From Gammaproteobacteria bacterium (GTDB lineage: Bacteria; Pseudomonadota; Gammaproteobacteria; GRL18): a DNA stretch of 34,292 nt. Below, piece by piece: positions 15,316 through 24,918 of this stretch. Position numbers and translations under genes: made by a program. The stretch's first letter is position 1, and each line of letters starts with the position of its first letter. Below the pieces are notes generated by a model. The model had not been told where the DNA came from, did not search any database, and saw only the letters and a program-made list of their open reading frames with translations. Where the stretch lies: contig JADGDG010000032.1 of NCBI GenBank assembly GCA_016744995.1, positions 1-34,292 of the forward strand, in the 5' to 3' direction.

Positions 15316-16572
15316 ATGAAAAAAACTTTTTTTAATTTATTGATTATTCTTTTTGGAATATTGTTATCTTTACCCCTATTATGCTCAGCTGAAAGTGAAA
15401 TTATTGTTCCTGTTTCACCTGAAATCGATATTAATGTTGAGCTTTTTCCTGCATCTGGAAAATATCTGGTTTTATGGTTGGCTCCAGAATATGGCTGGCG
15501 TAAAAATCATCGCCTCATGGCTCACCAACTAACTGAACAAAAAATTGAAGTCTGGTTAAGTAATATTGTTGAATCACTTTATTTGCCTCAAAGTACAAAT
15601 TCGCTTAAACAACTGGATGGAAAATATGTGGCTGCTCTTATTGACTATGCACATAAAACAACTGGAAAGAAAATTATCGTGGCAGGAGATTCTTATGCGG
15701 CATTGACTGTCTTAAGTGGTGCGCATCAATGGCAACAGAGACATCAAAAATCCCCGGTTCTAATTGGTGCAATGCTTTTTACTCCTTCACTCTATGCTTT
15801 TATCCCTTCACTTGGCTTGCCTCCTGAATTCATGCCCATTGCTTCTGCAAGCAATATTCCAATGATGATTTATCAGGCACAAAAAAGTGGTAATATCACT
15901 CAGTTTAAGCACTTGCTTGAGCAGTTACAACAACATGATAATCCGGTGTATTCGAAAACTGTTCCCAATATCAGAAGTCTTTTTTATAGTGAAGAGCCAA
16001 CAGAGGAGATGATAAATAATATAAAATTATTATCTCCAAATATCAGGAAAATGATTGCTGTTCTGGAAAAACATGATATCCCTGATAAACCCATTCCTCT
16101 GAAACGTATCAAAATAAAAAATAGTGGAATTGATAATTCAATTAAAGCATTTAAGGGTAATGATATCCCCAATGCAATTAAATTGCTTGATGCCTCTGGA
16201 AATACTTTTAATAAAGATGATTTTAAAGGACAAATTACGGTTGTTAATTTTTGGGCAACCTGGTGTCCGCCTTGTGTTCAGGAAATTCCTTCATTAAACC
16301 GTTTAAAGAGAGAGATGACAGGCCTGCCGTTTGAACTCATTTCAATTAATTATGCAGAAGATAAAGAAACTATTTTAAATTTTATGGAACAAGTGAATGT
16401 TGAATTCCCGGTATTGCTGGATCATAATGGTGACTTTGCAAAAAAATGGAAGGTGATCACTTATCCTTCAACTTTCATCATTGATCCCTCAGGAAAAATT
16501 AAATATGGCGTCAATGCAGCAATTGAATGGGATGATCCCGAATTTATAAACACAATCAAATCATTGCTGTAG
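15316..16572 (+). CDS. exported alpha/beta-hydrolase-like domain fused to TlpA-like thioredoxin domain
   Basis: The 418 residues start with a signal peptide (core about 7-22, likely cut after CSA at 25). Residues about 45-260 look like an alpha/beta-hydrolase: a strand YLVLWLAPEYGW, a serine elbow GDSYA (Ser126), and further strand-helix units. The usual acid and histidine of the triad are not evident, so it may be non-catalytic. Residues about 285-418 form a TlpA/ResA-like thioredoxin domain: NFWATWCPPC with Cys317 and Cys320, then the cis-proline YPST (Pro384) and IIDPSGKIKYG. The fusion is intact in one frame. It would act in the periplasm on protein thiols, with the first domain binding or cleaving an unknown partner. 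It is the last gene of the TetR block. Confidence 0.85.
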   Translation: MKKTFFNLLIILFGILLSLPLLCSAESEIIVPVSPEIDINVELFPASGKYLVLWLAPEYGWRKNHRLMAHQLTEQKIEVWLSNIVESLYLPQSTNSLKQLDGKYVAALIDYAHKTTGKKIIVAGDSYAALTVLSGAHQWQQRHQKSPVLIGAMLFTPSLYAFIPSLGLPPEFMPIASASNIPMMIYQAQKSGNITQFKHLLEQLQQHDNPVYSKTVPNIRSLFYSEEPTEEMINNIKLLSPNIRKMIAVLEKHDIPDKPIPLKRIKIKNSGIDNSIKAFKGNDIPNAIKLLDASGNTFNKDDFKGQITVVNFWATWCPPCVQEIPSLNRLKREMTGLPFELISINYAEDKETILNFMEQVNVEFPVLLDHNGDFAKKWKVITYPSTFIIDPSGKIKYGVNAAIEWDDPEFINTIKSLL

Positions 16573-16667
16573 CGCAGGAGCTTATTTAAATATAAATTTA
16601 CTCTAATATAATATCCTGCTATCTATTTTTTCAGTGTAAGTTATAAAAAATCAAACTCTATTTTAAT

Positions 16668-18308
16668 TTACACTTTTAACTTATCCAACTCCATTTTCAT
16701 TTGTTCTACAGCGTAGTTTATATCATTTGTAATTGAACGCATTCCAGCCACATCTTCCCGATTTTTTCCTGCTATTTGTGACACGCTGGTGATTCTTACC
16801 TGAACATCTTCAGCTGCATTTTTTTGTTGTATAGTATTGGCTGCAACCTGTATTAATTGATCTGATATACAGCCAATTTCTTCATTTGTCTGGGCCAATA
16901 ATTCATCTGCCATATTGACTTTGTTAACTGTTTCACTGATACGCTCGCTACCGTGATGCATGACATTAACGGCTATATGAGTACTTTCCTGCAATGCTTC
17001 AATTCTGCTTTGAATATCGCTGGTAGATTCCTGAGTTTTATTGGCCAATGCTCTTACTTCATCTGCAACGACAGCAAAACCTCGTCCTTGTTCTCCTGCT
17101 CTGGCTGCTTCAATAGCCGCATTTAAGGCAAGTAAATTAGTTTGCTCAGCAATGCTGCGGATTACACCAACGACATGCCCAATTTCAGTTGCATGAGTTT
17201 CTAAAGCATTAATTGTTGTTGAGGCATTTTGTATATCATCTTCCAGTAAATTGATAGTTTTTCTCGTGTTCTGAACACTGTTTAAACTTTCACTGATATT
17301 ATTTTTGCCACTTGCTGCCGAGTCTGATGCATTATTTACATTAGATGAAACATCAGCAATACTGGCAGTCATTTGTAAAATTGATGATGCTACCAGTTCA
17401 GTATCCTGGTATTGCTGTTGTACTCCTTGACTTGTTCTATTAGAAATTTTTTCCAGCGATCGTATTTGTTCTTTTATCTGATTGGAATGTTCAAGAATTT
17501 TGTGAACAATATCACGAAAACTGCTATTCATAGTATTGAAGGCTGAAGCGATTTCTCCAATTTCATCAGTGTTCAGTATTTGTATAGTCTTAGTTAAATC
17601 ATTGTTTTTTGAGGTTTCTAAAATTGTTCTATGTAAACTAAGTATTGAACTAACGATATTATTTGATACCAACCATGAAATAGCAGTTGCTAAAGAAATG
17701 ATGATGATGATAATTAAAGCTGAATCTTTAATTGTTTGTAATACAGTTGCTTCAAGATCATCCAGATAAATGCCAGTGCCTACAATCCAACCCCAGGCAG
17801 GGAAACCTTTAACAAATGAAATTTTTCGTTGAGCAATAGCATTATTTTTTGGACTTTGAAAATAATACTCAACAAAACCAGAACCATTTTCTTTTACTTT
17901 AGTCACCATTTCCTGCCAATGATGTTTACCTTTTGCATCCTTTTTGTTGGTCATATCAGCTCCATTTATATCTGGCTTAATTGGGTGTGATATTACTTTG
18001 TGTTGCATATCATTTATCCAAAAGTACTGCTTGCCATCATTATAACGCAGAGTATTGATAAGCTTTATGGCTTTTTCCTGAGCTGCCGATGTTGTTAGGG
18101 TTCCATTTTGTTCCAGTTGATGAAAATGAATTAAAATACTCTGTGTACTTTCTACCAGATATTGGATACGTTTTTTTTGGTCACCAAGCAAGGCTGATTC
18201 AAGCGTTTGTATAGATAGTGTGGCTAAAATAAGCATACCCACTATGGTTACAAAGGTTATTAATAAAAGTTTGTATTTAATTTTTAAGTGGCTAAGCAAC
18301 TGGGACAT
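16668..18308 (-). CDS. methyl-accepting chemotaxis protein with single-Cache sensor
   Basis: The 546 residues hold a membrane segment at about 13-33; a periplasmic sCache_2-type domain about 35-190 with the typical YFWIND (95-100), the SHP motif (107-109) and the FPAWGWIVGTGIYLDD end; a second membrane segment about 195-215; a HAMP domain about 216-270; and a cytoplasmic signalling domain. The CheA/CheW-binding hairpin tip IAEQTNLLALNAAIEAARAG is at about 386-405. sCache_2 receptors often sense small organic acids, but the ligand here is unknown. No CheA/CheW genes are nearby, so it feeds an array encoded elsewhere. Confidence 0.95.
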   Translation of the reverse strand: MSQLLSHLKIKYKLLLITFVTIVGMLILATLSIQTLESALLGDQKKRIQYLVESTQSILIHFHQLEQNGTLTTSAAQEKAIKLINTLRYNDGKQYFWINDMQHKVISHPIKPDINGADMTNKKDAKGKHHWQEMVTKVKENGSGFVEYYFQSPKNNAIAQRKISFVKGFPAWGWIVGTGIYLDDLEATVLQTIKDSALIIIIIISLATAISWLVSNNIVSSILSLHRTILETSKNNDLTKTIQILNTDEIGEIASAFNTMNSSFRDIVHKILEHSNQIKEQIRSLEKISNRTSQGVQQQYQDTELVASSILQMTASIADVSSNVNNASDSAASGKNNISESLNSVQNTRKTINLLEDDIQNASTTINALETHATEIGHVVGVIRSIAEQTNLLALNAAIEAARAGEQGRGFAVVADEVRALANKTQESTSDIQSRIEALQESTHIAVNVMHHGSERISETVNKVNMADELLAQTNEEIGCISDQLIQVAANTIQQKNAAEDVQVRITSVSQIAGKNREDVAGMRSITNDINYAVEQMKMELDKLKV

Positions 18309-18579
18309 GATTTTACTCCGATTGGGACTTACTAATATGGCAAGAGGTAATTTCTTAAATAAAATTTGACTAAAATTCCAAAATTTATTCTAGTTCAGTT
18401 ACCTCTGCCACCAAATATTAGTGCATCTATACTACCTTATAATACTAGCATTTAATTAATAAGTTTATAATGTAATAATACTTAATTATATTAATACTAA
18501 GTATTGTTAACATTAATAATTGATACCAATACAGGAGATTAAATAGTGTCTGGGGCAACACATATTGTAATGACGTTAT

Positions 18580-19797
18580 TCACACTCTAACGGGATGAAT
18601 GTCTGCAGTGCTGGTATGCCGAAACACGAATCCGGCGAATACACTTAAAATAGCAAACCCAGCCACTAAAGGAAGAATATTACCATTATATAAACGTCCA
18701 ATAAGTATGCCGACTGGCATCGCAATAAAGGTGGATAATGAACCCACAACTGCGGCGCCTATACCCGCAATATGCCCCAAAGGTTCCATTGCCATAGCAC
18801 TGAGATTGCCGAACAGCAGCCCTATACAAAAAAAGGTGAGAAAGCCATAGAGAATAAAACTGTAAAGCGGGGGCAGTCCATTAAACATCAATGCGAAAAT
18901 AAAGAAAAGTGATGAGAAAATGGAAATAGAGAAGAGGGCATAACCACTGATTTTACGCATACCATAGCGCATGACCAGCCGCGCATTAAGAAATGAAGCC
19001 AGACCGATTGAAACAGCAAAAAGACCAAAATAGAGTGCAAACAGGTTACCTGTATTGTAAGCATCTTGAAAAATCTGTTGTGCAGAACTCAAATAGCCGA
19101 GAAAAGCGCCAAATATAATTCCTGATATGACGGTATAACCCAATGCTGTACGGTTCAGACAAGTCTCCTTGATACCTTTGTAGATATGTACCAGAGAAAA
19201 AGGAATACGCTTATTCTTTGGCAGTGTTTCTTCTTGCCGAATGCTGAACCATAAAAACATGACCACAGCAAAAAACAGAAAACTAACAAAGATGGCTTCC
19301 CAGCTCCATAAGTACAAGATAGCTTCACCTATTGCGGGGGCAATGACAGGCACAAAAATAAACACACTCATGATAAAGGACATCACTTGTGCCATTTCAC
19401 GACCTTGGTAACGATCCCGGATGAGTGCCATGCTGACAATGCGAGGCCCGGCAGCGCCAAGCCCTTGTAAAAAACGACCAGTGAGCATGGTGGTGAGATC
19501 AGTGCTGTAAATTGAGAGAAAACAGCCTGCCATATAAAAAATAAAGCCGATATATATAGTGTTTTTACGGCCAATGCTGTCAGAAAGCGGACCATAGATG
19601 ATCTGACCGATAGCCATTCCCGCAAACAGAATCGATATGATAAGCTGGTTATCATTTTGATTAACGATGTTAAGTGCCTGCCCGATTTCTCCCAAAGCAG
19701 GAAGGGTTGCATCGATAGCCAGGGCTGTCATGGCGGTCATCAGTCCCATCATAACTACAAATTCGACAAAAGAGGTGTTATCCGTTCGAAGCACCAT
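18580..19797 (-). CDS. Bcr/CflA-type MFS multidrug efflux transporter
   Basis: The 405-residue protein has about 12 hydrophobic segments. The first segment reads MTALAIDATLPALGEIG, the Bcr/CflA (DHA1, 12-TMS) hallmark, and loop 2-3 has the MFS motif A (GPLSDSIGRKNTIYIG, about 69-84). Segment 4 contains GLGAAGPRIVSMALIRDRYQGREMA, also typical of this group. It is a proton-driven drug or metabolite exporter in the inner membrane; the substrate cannot be told from sequence. The ATG has AAAGG at about 8 bases. It is divergent from the SLC13 gene, sharing a 206-base intergenic region. Confidence 0.92.
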   Translation of the reverse strand: MVLRTDNTSFVEFVVMMGLMTAMTALAIDATLPALGEIGQALNIVNQNDNQLIISILFAGMAIGQIIYGPLSDSIGRKNTIYIGFIFYMAGCFLSIYSTDLTTMLTGRFLQGLGAAGPRIVSMALIRDRYQGREMAQVMSFIMSVFIFVPVIAPAIGEAILYLWSWEAIFVSFLFFAVVMFLWFSIRQEETLPKNKRIPFSLVHIYKGIKETCLNRTALGYTVISGIIFGAFLGYLSSAQQIFQDAYNTGNLFALYFGLFAVSIGLASFLNARLVMRYGMRKISGYALFSISIFSSLFFIFALMFNGLPPLYSFILYGFLTFFCIGLLFGNLSAMAMEPLGHIAGIGAAVVGSLSTFIAMPVGILIGRLYNGNILPLVAGFAILSVFAGFVFRHTSTADIHPVRV

Positions 19798-20003
19798 TCA
19801 TTAAACCTTTCAGAACTAAAGAGCCATTAGCCAAACTTGAATTTGGCCACCGTCATGTGTAGTAACATAAATTTATATACAGTAGCTGTGTGGAAAAATT
19901 TAAGTTGCTTAGAAGTATGTGTAGTAAAATATAAACTTTTAATTGATAATCACTTACTAAAAAGAAATTGATTCAGTTAAGTCCCCATTTGTGAGTAATA
20001 TGA

Positions 20004-21428
20004 ATGCATCTGTTTAATAAAACAATAACAAGTAAGTATAGTATTTCTATAAAAACACTGATTTATACAATGGTTTTTCTTAGTATCACTGTTTTAACCA
20101 TTTTATTACTATTTTTTCAGCCTTCCTTTTTAACGGCAGATGAGTCAAAAACCAGTGCATTACTCTTGTTGATTATTGCTCTATGGGCCACGGGCATTAT
20201 ACCAGAACATATTACGGCCCTGCTGTTTTTTTTCAGTATGATTATTTTTTCGCTGGCGCCTGCTGATGTTGTATTTTCAGGATTCACGTCAGCCGTATAC
20301 TGGTTGGTTTTTGCTGGCCTTATTCTTGGTGTGGCTATTAATGAAACAGGTTTAGGTAAACGCTTTGCTGATCAGATAGTGATACATCTTGAAGGCAGTT
20401 ACCTTAAAATAATTGCCGGCGTAGTTCTCATTGGTGTGATTTTTAGCTTCTTAATGCCGTCTGCAATGGGTCGGGTTATCTTATTAATACCCATTGCTCT
20501 GGGTATTGCAGATCATTTTGGTTTTTCTGCAGGTTCTAACGGGCGAACTGCAATTATACTTGCGGCAATTTTTGGGACATTTATTCCTGCATTTTCAATT
20601 CTTCCCGCAAATGTTGCTAATATGATCCTTGCTGGTCTTGCTGAGAATCAATACAACTTTTTATTTCTGTACGGAGAATATTTACTCCTGCATTTTCCCA
20701 TTTTAGGCATGCTCAAAGCAGTGACAATTATTCTATTATTGATGTGGCTTTATCCAGACAGCCCCTCAGAAAAACAATACCGAGAATTATCCGTCAGCAG
20801 AAAAATAACAAAGGATGAATCAATACTACTCGTATTGGTTGTATTGCTCTTACTTCTCTGGGGTAGTGATTTTATTCATCATATTTCACCCGCCTGGATT
20901 GCATTAGGTGGTGCAATATTTTTGTTATTACCTGGAATTAATATTGTAAACCCCAAAGCATTCCGTGAGAAAATTAATTTTTCATCCTTATTATTTGTCG
21001 CTGGTATTATAGGCTTTGGTGGTGTTATCAGCTCTTCTGGCATTGGTGATATTATGGCACAAAGGTTTTTGTCGATATTACCTATGGAACAGGGTGAAAA
21101 TTTTGTCAATTATATGCTGCTTAATTTTATGGCCACTATAACTGGTTTTATGACTACATTGCCGGGTGTGCCGGCGGTATTAACACCCTTGTCAGCACAA
21201 CTATCACAAGCAACGGGCCTGCCATTGGAAAGTGTTGTGATGACTCAGGTCATTGGCTTTTCTACCGTGATGTTTCCTTATCAGGCGCCGCCAATATTAG
21301 TCGGTCTGAAAATGGCAGGAGAGAATATTTCCAGTGCAATAAAATTTTGTTTTTGGTTAACTATAGTAAGTCTGTTGGTTTTAATGCCCTGCAATTATTT
21401 TTGGTGGCAACTTATGGGTATGTTCTAA
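20004..21428 (+). CDS. SLC13/DASS-family anion transporter
   Basis: The 474-residue inner-membrane protein has about 11-12 hydrophobic segments. The family features are an early LLIIALWATGIIPEHITALLF (the DASS W.T...P motif), FSGFTSAVYWLVFAGLILG, and a C-terminal half with LTPLSAQLSQATGLPLESVVMTQVIGFSTVMFPYQAPP, the divergent second substrate motif. Members carry di- or tricarboxylates or sulfate, usually with sodium. I cannot choose the substrate. The DASS SNT pairs are not clearly present, so this belongs to a less studied branch. The first 18 residues before the hydrophobic part are basic, which fits an inside N-terminus. Confidence 0.85.
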   Translation: MHLFNKTITSKYSISIKTLIYTMVFLSITVLTILLLFFQPSFLTADESKTSALLLLIIALWATGIIPEHITALLFFFSMIIFSLAPADVVFSGFTSAVYWLVFAGLILGVAINETGLGKRFADQIVIHLEGSYLKIIAGVVLIGVIFSFLMPSAMGRVILLIPIALGIADHFGFSAGSNGRTAIILAAIFGTFIPAFSILPANVANMILAGLAENQYNFLFLYGEYLLLHFPILGMLKAVTIILLLMWLYPDSPSEKQYRELSVSRKITKDESILLVLVVLLLLLWGSDFIHHISPAWIALGGAIFLLLPGINIVNPKAFREKINFSSLLFVAGIIGFGGVISSSGIGDIMAQRFLSILPMEQGENFVNYMLLNFMATITGFMTTLPGVPAVLTPLSAQLSQATGLPLESVVMTQVIGFSTVMFPYQAPPILVGLKMAGENISSAIKFCFWLTIVSLLVLMPCNYFWWQLMGMF

Positions 21429-21478
21429 CAAATATGTTTTCTCTTTATCATACCTGTGCTTTCATCAACTTTCTGTCA

Positions 21479-22093
21479 TCAACGCTCTGCCAGAGCCAGT
21501 TTGACACCTAATGCTGCAAAAATGACGGCAAATGTTCGTTGCGTGTTTTTTATAATCTTGGGTGAGCTGACCACATAAACTCTTACTCCATTGGCAAACA
21601 AGCCATATAATATAAAAATAAGTAATGTCATCCCCATGAAAATACTACTGAGTATGAGCATGTCAATAATAGGTGCCTGAGTTTGGACGGGCAAAAATTG
21701 TGGTAAAAATGCCAGAAAAAATAATGATAACTTAGGGTTTAGAATATTGATTAGAAATCCTCTAAGACTGATTGAATATGCATTCCTCACATTCTTTTTA
21801 TCTTCTAAATTTATGGCCCCTGTTTCTTTCCACATAGACCAGGCAAGATAGAGCAGATAAGCAACGCCAATGAATTTAATTACTTGAAACATTATTGCGC
21901 TCATATGGAGAATGGTTGCCAAACCCAAAACACTGGCGCATAAATGTGGAATAATTCCAGCCGTACACCCCAATGCAGCAAATATGCTCGCTCGCCAGCC
22001 TTGAAACAGTCCGGTTGATATTGTGTAAATAACGCCTGTGCCAGGAATTAAAACAACAATTAAAGATGTGATAAGAAATTCAGTGCTGAGCAT
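21479..22093 (-). CDS. LysE/RhtB-family amino-acid exporter
   Basis: The 204-residue membrane protein has about six hydrophobic segments. The family hallmark is at the start: LIPGTGVIYTISTGLFQGWRASIFAALGCTAGIIPH (LysE_Trp pattern PGP.....G...G). A second hallmark, RGFLINILNPKLSLFFLAFLPQF, is near 110-132. Members export amino acids or homoserine lactones. GGAG lies 6 bases before the ATG. It converges with the SLC13 gene and is transcribed in the same direction as the CadC-like regulator upstream, 61 bases away, so the two may share a transcript. Confidence 0.93.
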   Translation of the reverse strand: MLSTEFLITSLIVVLIPGTGVIYTISTGLFQGWRASIFAALGCTAGIIPHLCASVLGLATILHMSAIMFQVIKFIGVAYLLYLAWSMWKETGAINLEDKKNVRNAYSISLRGFLINILNPKLSLFFLAFLPQFLPVQTQAPIIDMLILSSIFMGMTLLIFILYGLFANGVRVYVVSSPKIIKNTQRTFAVIFAALGVKLALAER

Positions 22094-22154
22094 TTATTTC
22101 TCCAATAATGTTATCAATATAAATTTTCAACTTAAGCTCTTTATTTATATCATT

Positions 22155-23780
22155 TTATTTGATACCAGCCAAACGCAGATTGTCAATAATATTTTGTAGT
22201 TTATTTTTATCTTTGATTGGAAATATTCGGGCAATATCATTCAGGGTGAATTCTGGTGCGATAATATCAAGCTGTTCAGCTGCCCATTCAGCCTCGTCTT
22301 TCATATTTAGGCGGCTGAGTGTCGCTATTAACATCACATGTGATGTGAGCAAATTGTAGTTTTTTTCCATGGCATCCTGTAGCGATGAAAGTGCTTTTTC
22401 ATTTTCTCCCAGAAAATAATAGGCCTGACCGAGGACCGATGCATAGGGTGCTGGATAATAGGGATTGAGATGCATCATGTTACGTAATATTTCCACACCT
22501 TTGCTCTCTTTGTCACTATAAATATAACTTTCAGCCAGAGTGGCACGGCCATCCGTATAATTTGGATTCAGAGCCAGTGACTGATTTGCCGATTCAATCG
22601 CCAGATTATATTGTTGTTGATTCACTCTTGCATAAGCTAATGCCCAATGTGACTGTGGAAGTTCTTTATTAATACTAATGGCTTTTTCTGCCTTCTCTAT
22701 GGCAATGGCAAGAGAGTTTTCATTCTCAGGATCCCAGTGGTAACGGTGGGCATCAGCATAAGTCAATGACTGTGCACCATAAGCTCGTGCAAACGCAGGA
22801 TCAGTGTCAATGGCTTTCTGAAAATACTGTCTGGCCATCAAGTTTGCTGTTTTTGTATGTTGAACATAGAGTGATTGTCCTTTCAGGAAAAAATCATATG
22901 CTTCAATACTACGGGTAAATTTTTGTGATACTCGCCTTTTTTCTTCTTCAGTCAATTTAATTGACAAGGTAGATACAATTTGGGAGGTAATAGCATCTTG
23001 TACCCTGAATATTTCGGTAATTTCCCGGTCATAACTTTCAGCCCATAACTGATGGTGTGTCGTGTTATCAATCAAACGCACATTGACACGGAGTGTGTTT
23101 TCAGCACGTTGTACGCTCCCTAACAGACTATAGCGAATGTTCTGTAGAGTCTTTGTATTGTTGTTTTTCGGTTGTTCACTGGGAGTTGCAATGACTTGTA
23201 AGCCCGACACCTTAGACAGTGCTGTACGAATATCAGCGGTTATACCATTACTAAAATAGGCCTGATTAGCAACATGACTCAGGTTTTCAAACTGGAACAC
23301 AGCAATTGAAGGTGACTTACCCAGAGGAATCGGAGGATCACTTGCTTTTTTGTTAAAGGAATACAGCATAATACTGGCAAACAGCAATACAAAGGCTAAC
23401 AAAATGCTTATTTTCTTATTAAACCAATTTGCTCGACCCTTATTCTCAGCAGGATGAGTCTTGCTGGTTTTATCCCAATTAACGGGTGCTATCAGGCGAT
23501 AGCCTTTTTTTGTCACTGTTTCAATGTATTGAGGTTGGCGAGAATTATCTCCCAGAGCTTTTCTCAACCTTGTCAGACAAGTAGTCAGTGCATCATAGCC
23601 CGTAACTTGATCAGCCCAGACTGCTGTCTCTAGTTGTTCACGACTTATGACATCACCTTGATGACTGGCAAGAAACACCAGCAAGGCCATAACTTTGCTT
23701 TCCAGTTTAATTTGCTGCTCAGCGGATGTTATCTGATTTCCATCAACATCCACATACCACTTTGAGACATAAAAATTCAT
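22155..23780 (-). CDS. CadC/ToxR-like transmembrane regulator with TPR periplasmic tail
   Basis: The 541 residues begin with an OmpR-type winged-helix DNA-binding domain (about 1-100; ESKVMALLVFLASHQGDVISREQL and RKALGDN...YIETVTKKGYRL). Next come a linker, one membrane segment (about 124-141), a TolB-like segment (about 155-270, beginning SIAVFQFENLS with the SNGITADIRTALSKV pattern) and a run of tetratricopeptide repeats (about 290-520). The layout is that of ToxR/CadC-like one-component regulators that sense in the periplasm and bind DNA directly from the membrane. It is divergent from the GlcG-like gene over a 213-base region that carries two inverted repeats, so that gene is the likeliest target. 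Confidence 0.92.
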   Translation of the reverse strand: MNFYVSKWYVDVDGNQITSAEQQIKLESKVMALLVFLASHQGDVISREQLETAVWADQVTGYDALTTCLTRLRKALGDNSRQPQYIETVTKKGYRLIAPVNWDKTSKTHPAENKGRANWFNKKISILLAFVLLFASIMLYSFNKKASDPPIPLGKSPSIAVFQFENLSHVANQAYFSNGITADIRTALSKVSGLQVIATPSEQPKNNNTKTLQNIRYSLLGSVQRAENTLRVNVRLIDNTTHHQLWAESYDREITEIFRVQDAITSQIVSTLSIKLTEEEKRRVSQKFTRSIEAYDFFLKGQSLYVQHTKTANLMARQYFQKAIDTDPAFARAYGAQSLTYADAHRYHWDPENENSLAIAIEKAEKAISINKELPQSHWALAYARVNQQQYNLAIESANQSLALNPNYTDGRATLAESYIYSDKESKGVEILRNMMHLNPYYPAPYASVLGQAYYFLGENEKALSSLQDAMEKNYNLLTSHVMLIATLSRLNMKDEAEWAAEQLDIIAPEFTLNDIARIFPIKDKNKLQNIIDNLRLAGIK

Positions 23781-23862
23781 ATTAAATCGATTGTTCCATG
23801 TGTTAATGTCGAATGCAAGAAGAACTATCCTATTGTTCTATAACGACTTATTCTTTCGTCAT

Positions 23863-23908
23863 ATAGCTGTTAGAGTTCAGACATAACTTTACAGCTATTT
23901 TAAGTTAT
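23863..23908. promoter_or_regulatory. two overlapping inverted repeats in the divergent promoter region
   Basis: The arms ATAGCTGT (23863-23870) and ACAGCTAT (23891-23898) are perfect. Overlapping them are ATAACTT (23883-23889) and AAGTTAT (23902-23908). They sit midway between the divergent CadC-like and GlcG-like genes and are candidate operators. A weak -10 box TATAGT lies at 23928-23933 toward the GlcG-like gene. Binding is inferred only. Confidence 0.4.
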
Positions 23909-23993
23909 AAATGCTACCTGATTTAGGTATAGTATTCTGGATGTCATGAAAACATTCATTCAAACATTTTAACAGTAAAACAGGAAAAATAAG

Positions 23994-24476
23994 ATGAAAT
24001 TTATAACAGCGTTAATTCTAATGTTAGTTTCCAGCATGACACATGCCGATGAGGGATTAATGGTCAGCACTAAAAACTTATCATTATCAACTGCAACAAC
24101 AATTGCACAAGCTGCCATTGTTGCCTGTACCGGGAAAGGTATTCAAATTGGTGTCACGGTTGTTGACAGACAAGGTGTTGTGCAGGTGACTTTACGTGAC
24201 ACTATAGCTGCACAAATTACAGTTCCTATTAGTAAAGGAAAGGCTTATACCGCTGTTAATTTTAATGCTGCAACCTCAGCACTTGGCGATCGGGCAAATG
24301 GGCCAGTTGGTCGTGCACCAGGGATCATAATGTCAGCTGGAGGATTACCAATTCAAGTGGGAGGCTCATTGGTTGGTGGTGTTGGTGTGAGTGGTGCACC
24401 TTCAGGAGAAACTGATGAAGCTTGTGCTCAAGCTGGAATCGATGCAGTCATTGACGATCTTGAAATGTCTATGTAA
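23994..24476 (+). CDS. exported GlcG/HbpS-family (haem-degrading type) protein
   Basis: The 160-residue protein has a signal peptide (cut likely after THA, residue 18). It then shows the GlcG/HbpS fold pattern: LSLSTATTIAQAAIVAC, GVTVVDRQGVVQVTLRD (about 53-69), SKGKAYTAVNFN (about 80-91), PGIIMSAGGLPIQVGGSLVGGVGVSGAPSGETDEACAQAGIDAV at the end. HbpS binds haem outside the cell in Streptomyces; GlcG itself has no proven function. The periplasmic location is clear. Its divergence from a CadC-like membrane regulator suggests induction by an outside signal. Confidence 0.88.
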   Translation: MKFITALILMLVSSMTHADEGLMVSTKNLSLSTATTIAQAAIVACTGKGIQIGVTVVDRQGVVQVTLRDTIAAQITVPISKGKAYTAVNFNAATSALGDRANGPVGRAPGIIMSAGGLPIQVGGSLVGGVGVSGAPSGETDEACAQAGIDAVIDDLEMSM

Positions 24477-24918
24477 AAAATCAGGCTTATTATTCCAACA
24501 GTGAAGAGAGCAAGTGTTTCCATATCGCCTGTTTCAGTACGAATAATAAGCCCCTCATACATTATATGTGTTGGATCTCCCATTTCTTGAAAAGATTTGG
24601 GGGTTTTTGATTTTATAGATTCAAGTGTTGCTCTTGCCATTCCTTGCAAGCATCAGTTTTCCCATATGTCTAAAGGTAATTGTGGCTGGTGTGATTGATA
24701 AGATATGTTAGAATGTTTTTTCTTGAAGCCATTTGAGTTTGAACTCTTGCGCTAGTTTGAATTATTGTACTAATGGGTTTAAGCTATTTTTAAATACAAA
24801 TAATTTTTAGTTTAATAAATTTTATCATAAAATCTTCTGATTTTTTGCTAAAGTATTGATTATATTATAATAATTCTGACAGGTAGAATTGTCAATTGAT
24901 CTCAGAAGAGGATGAGTG
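24477..24918. other. 442-base intergenic region before ssb
   Basis: This region holds no convincing gene. A perfect 12-base inverted repeat (GGCTTATTATTC at 24484-24495 and GAATAATAAGCC at 24541-24552) lies just after the GlcG-like stop. A minus-strand frame of about 70 codons crosses it and runs into the GlcG-like gene; its only near-start ribosome site touches the ATG, so I do not call it. The AT-rich part 24740-24890 should carry the ssb promoter. The ssb ribosome site is GAGG before the ATG at 24919. Confidence 0.5.
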
